Shown here: piece after piece, positions 62,500-64,000 of the stretch | Position numbering within the stretch: position 1 is the stretch's first letter | Layout: the number at the start of each line of letters is the position of its first letter | Assembly: GCA_920105625.2 (NCBI GenBank) | Contig: CAKKTE020000052.1 | Location: 682,001-746,000, forward strand | Length of the DNA: 64,000 nucleotides | Source: Clusia tigrina | Taxonomy: Eukaryota > Arthropoda > Insecta > Diptera > Clusiidae | Reading direction: 5' to 3' | Translations under genes and position numbers: made by a program | The notes under the pieces: generated by a model | Databases searched by the model: none | What the model was told of the DNA's origin: nothing | The model's input: only the letters and a program-made list of their open reading frames with translations

Positions 62500-64000
62500 A
62501 GCGTCATAAAATCTTAAAATTTTGTAACAATAAAGTACTCGAGCCTCTTGTCAATCTAAGCTATCGCTCAAATCTATGCTGCCCTTGAGTCCCAAACTAA
62601 ACACTGATAAAACTTCAAATGGCCCTAACTTCTATACGGTACGCCATACACCAATCAAAGTTTGCAACATACAAATGCTTGTAAATTTTTACTGGAGCTT
62701 CATAAAACCTTGAGATTTTGTAACAATAAAGTACTCGAGCCTCTTGTCAATTTAAGCTATCGCTCAAAGCTATGCTACCCTTGTGTCCCAAATCAAACAC
62801 TGATAAAACTTCAAAAGGCCCTAACTTCTATACGGTACGTCCTACCCCTATCAAAGTTTGCAACATACAAATGCTTTTAACTTTTTACTGGAGCGTCATA
62901 AAATCTTGAAAGTTTGTAACAATAAAGTACTCGAGCCTCTTGTCAATTTAAGCTATCGCTCAAAGCTATGCTACCCTTGTGTCCCAAATCAAACACTGAT
63001 AAAACTTCAAATGGCCCTAACGTCAATACGGTACGTCCTACACCTATCAAAGTTTGCAACATACAAATGCTTGTAACTTTTTACTGGAGCGTCATAAAAT
63101 CTTGAAATTTTGTAACAATAAAGTACTCGAGCCTCTTGTCAATTTAAGCTATCGCTCAAAGCTATGCTACCCTTGAGTCCTAAATCAAACACTGATAAAA
63201 TTTCAAATGGCCCTAACTTCTATACGGTACGTCCTACACCTATCAAAGTTTGCAACATACAAATACTTGTAAATTTTTACTGGAGCGTCATAAAATCTTA
63301 AAATTTTGTAACAATAAAGTACTCGAGCCTCTTGTCAATCTAAGCTATCGCTCAAATCTATGCTGCCCTTGAGTCCCAAACCAAACACTGATAAAACTTC
63401 AAATGGCCCTAACTTCTATACGGTACGCCATACACCAATCAAAGTTTGCAACATACAAATGCTTGTAAATTTTTACTGGAGCTTCATAAAACCTTGAGAT
63501 TTTGTAACAATAAAGTACTCGAGCCTCTTGTCAATTTAAGCTATCGCTCAAAGCTATGCTACCCTTGTGTCCCAAATCAAACACTGATAAAACTTCAAAA
63601 GGCCCTAACTTCTATACGGTACGTCCTACCCCTATCAAAGTTTGCAACATACAAATGCTTTTAACTTTTTACTGGAGCGTCATAAAATCTTGAAAGTTTG
63701 TAACAATAAAGTACTCGAGCCTCTTGTCAATTTAAGCTATCGCTCAAAGCTATGCTACCCTTGTGTCCCAAATCAAACACTGATAAAACTTCAAATGGCC
63801 CTAACGTCAATACGGTACGTCCTACACCTATCAAAGTTTGCAACATACAAATGCTTGTAACTTTTTACTGGAGCGTCATAAAATCTTGAAATTTTGTAAC
63901 AATAAAGTACTCGAGCCTCTTGTCAATTTAAGCTATCGCTCAAAGCTATGCTACCCTTGAGTCCTAAATCAAACACTGATAAAATTTCAAATGGCCCTAA
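62500..64000 (+). repeat. 4-monomer tandem pair (784 bp)
   Basis: The segment from about 62,500 is repeated from about 63,284 at a shift of exactly 784 bp (4x196). Shared private markers are AATCTATGCTGCCC (62,571/63,355), CGCCATACACCAATC (about 62,642/63,426), CTTCAAAAGGCCC (about 62,810/63,594), the CTTTTAACTTTTT monomer (62,858/63,642), CTTGAAAGTTTG (about 62,903/63,687) and ACGTCAATACGG (about 63,020/63,804). The second copy runs off the window, so more copies may follow. Confidence 0.85.

Larger units (their letters stand above)
1..64000 (+). repeat. Satellite DNA array, ~196-bp monomer, about 327 head-to-tail copies
   Basis: The whole window is one tandem array. The phase point GTACTCGAG, or a one- or two-base variant of it, recurs every 191-197 bases from 65 to 63,907. 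The mean spacing is 195.8 bp, which gives 326 intervals. No copy is inverted and no non-satellite sequence interrupts the array. A typical monomer has about 66 A, 58 T, 46 C and 26 G, so the strand shown is C-rich and G-poor. It contains five CpG dinucleotides, against about six expected from composition, so CpG is not strongly depleted. Arrays like this are typical of centromeric or other constitutive heterochromatin in eukaryotes. The centromere role is inferred from form only. I do not recognise the family and cannot name the species. Confidence 0.98.
55786..64000 (+). repeat. HOR domain H: heterogeneous right-hand zone
   Basis: New subtypes dominate here: CTTGTGTCCC, CTTTTAACTTTTT, ACGTCAATACGG and GCAACAGACAAATG (about 59,142; 60,318; 61,883). 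Distant paired segments are separated by about 3,129 bp (AAGCGATCGCTC, 57,470/60,599), 3,325 bp (TTAACCTATCG, 57,859/61,184), 2,741 bp (ACGTCTATACGG, 58,711/61,452) and 3,133 bp (CTTTTAACTTTTT monomers, 59,725/62,858). Single-copy oddities are commoner here than elsewhere, including a 4-bp deletion at 58,170 and a degraded monomer near 60,380. Confidence 0.75.

Noticed and set aside
1..64000. CRISPR array
   Set aside because: The whole 196-bp unit repeats. There are no short repeats separated by unique spacers, no leader and no cas genes.
1..64000. Telomeric or interstitial telomere repeat, because CCCTAA occurs in each monomer (GGCCCTAACTT)
   Set aside because: The hexamer occurs once per 196 bp and never in tandem, so it is part of the satellite and not a telomere tract.
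1..64000. Polyadenylation signals and TATA-like motifs (AATAAA, CATAAAA) in each monomer
   Set aside because: Such motifs are expected in AT-rich sequence. They repeat with the monomer and have no gene attached.
1..64000. Transposon or retroelement insertions, inverted segments and rRNA or tRNA genes
   Set aside because: The satellite phase can be followed from 65 to 63,907 without a gap longer than one monomer. No terminal repeats, target-site duplications, inverted copies or foreign sequence were seen.
1..64000. Naming the organism or a known satellite family from the sequence
   Set aside because: The plant-like texture is only an impression. Similar motifs could occur in animal satellites, and no database search was possible.

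Overview
The window is one uninterrupted tandem array of a satellite DNA. The monomer is about 196 bp, all copies lie head to tail in the same orientation, and I find no unique sequence, transposon, RNA gene or credible protein gene anywhere in the 64 kb. Counting from the first to the last GTACTCGAG phase point (65 to 63,907) gives 326 monomer intervals averaging 195.8 bp, plus a 64-bp partial copy at the left edge and a 94-bp partial copy at the right edge. A typical monomer is about 37% G+C, and the strand shown is C-rich (about 46 C to 26 G per monomer).

An array of this length and regularity points to a eukaryotic nuclear genome, in centromeric, pericentromeric or other heterochromatin, assembled from long reads. 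The sequence does not name the organism: there is no gene and no transposon, and I recognise no satellite family. The general texture would fit a plant satellite, but that is only an impression.

The interest lies in higher-order repeat (HOR) structure. Monomers fall into recognisable subtypes marked by shared substitutions and small indels, and these recur at multiples of the monomer. The order changes along the window. 1-5,590: a 14-monomer HOR (2,743 bp) followed by a copy one monomer shorter. 5,591-20,370: a mosaic of overlapping 12-, 9-, 13- and 11-monomer duplications built from one set of subtypes. 20,371-25,682: a nearly identical 14-monomer (2,745 bp) tandem duplication. 25,683-34,530: a scrambled zone with displaced copies (4,303, 1,762 and 1,958 bp) and chimeric monomers. 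34,531-44,560: a 7-monomer HOR (1,371 bp) with one 8-monomer variant. 44,561-52,465: a nested HOR in which two alternating 6-monomer half-units (1,177 bp) form a 12-monomer unit (2,354 bp). 51,860-55,785: a 10-monomer (1,957 bp) duplication. 55,786-64,000: a more heterogeneous zone with a 4-monomer (784 bp) tandem pair at the right edge.

All open reading frames in the window (about 70-143 codons, plus strand only) are by-products of the repeat. A 196-bp monomer shifts frame by one base per copy, and the longer frames occur exactly where a small indel restores the frame. No coding genes are therefore annotated. Positions and spacings were read and subtracted by hand; block edges are accurate to a few tens of bases.
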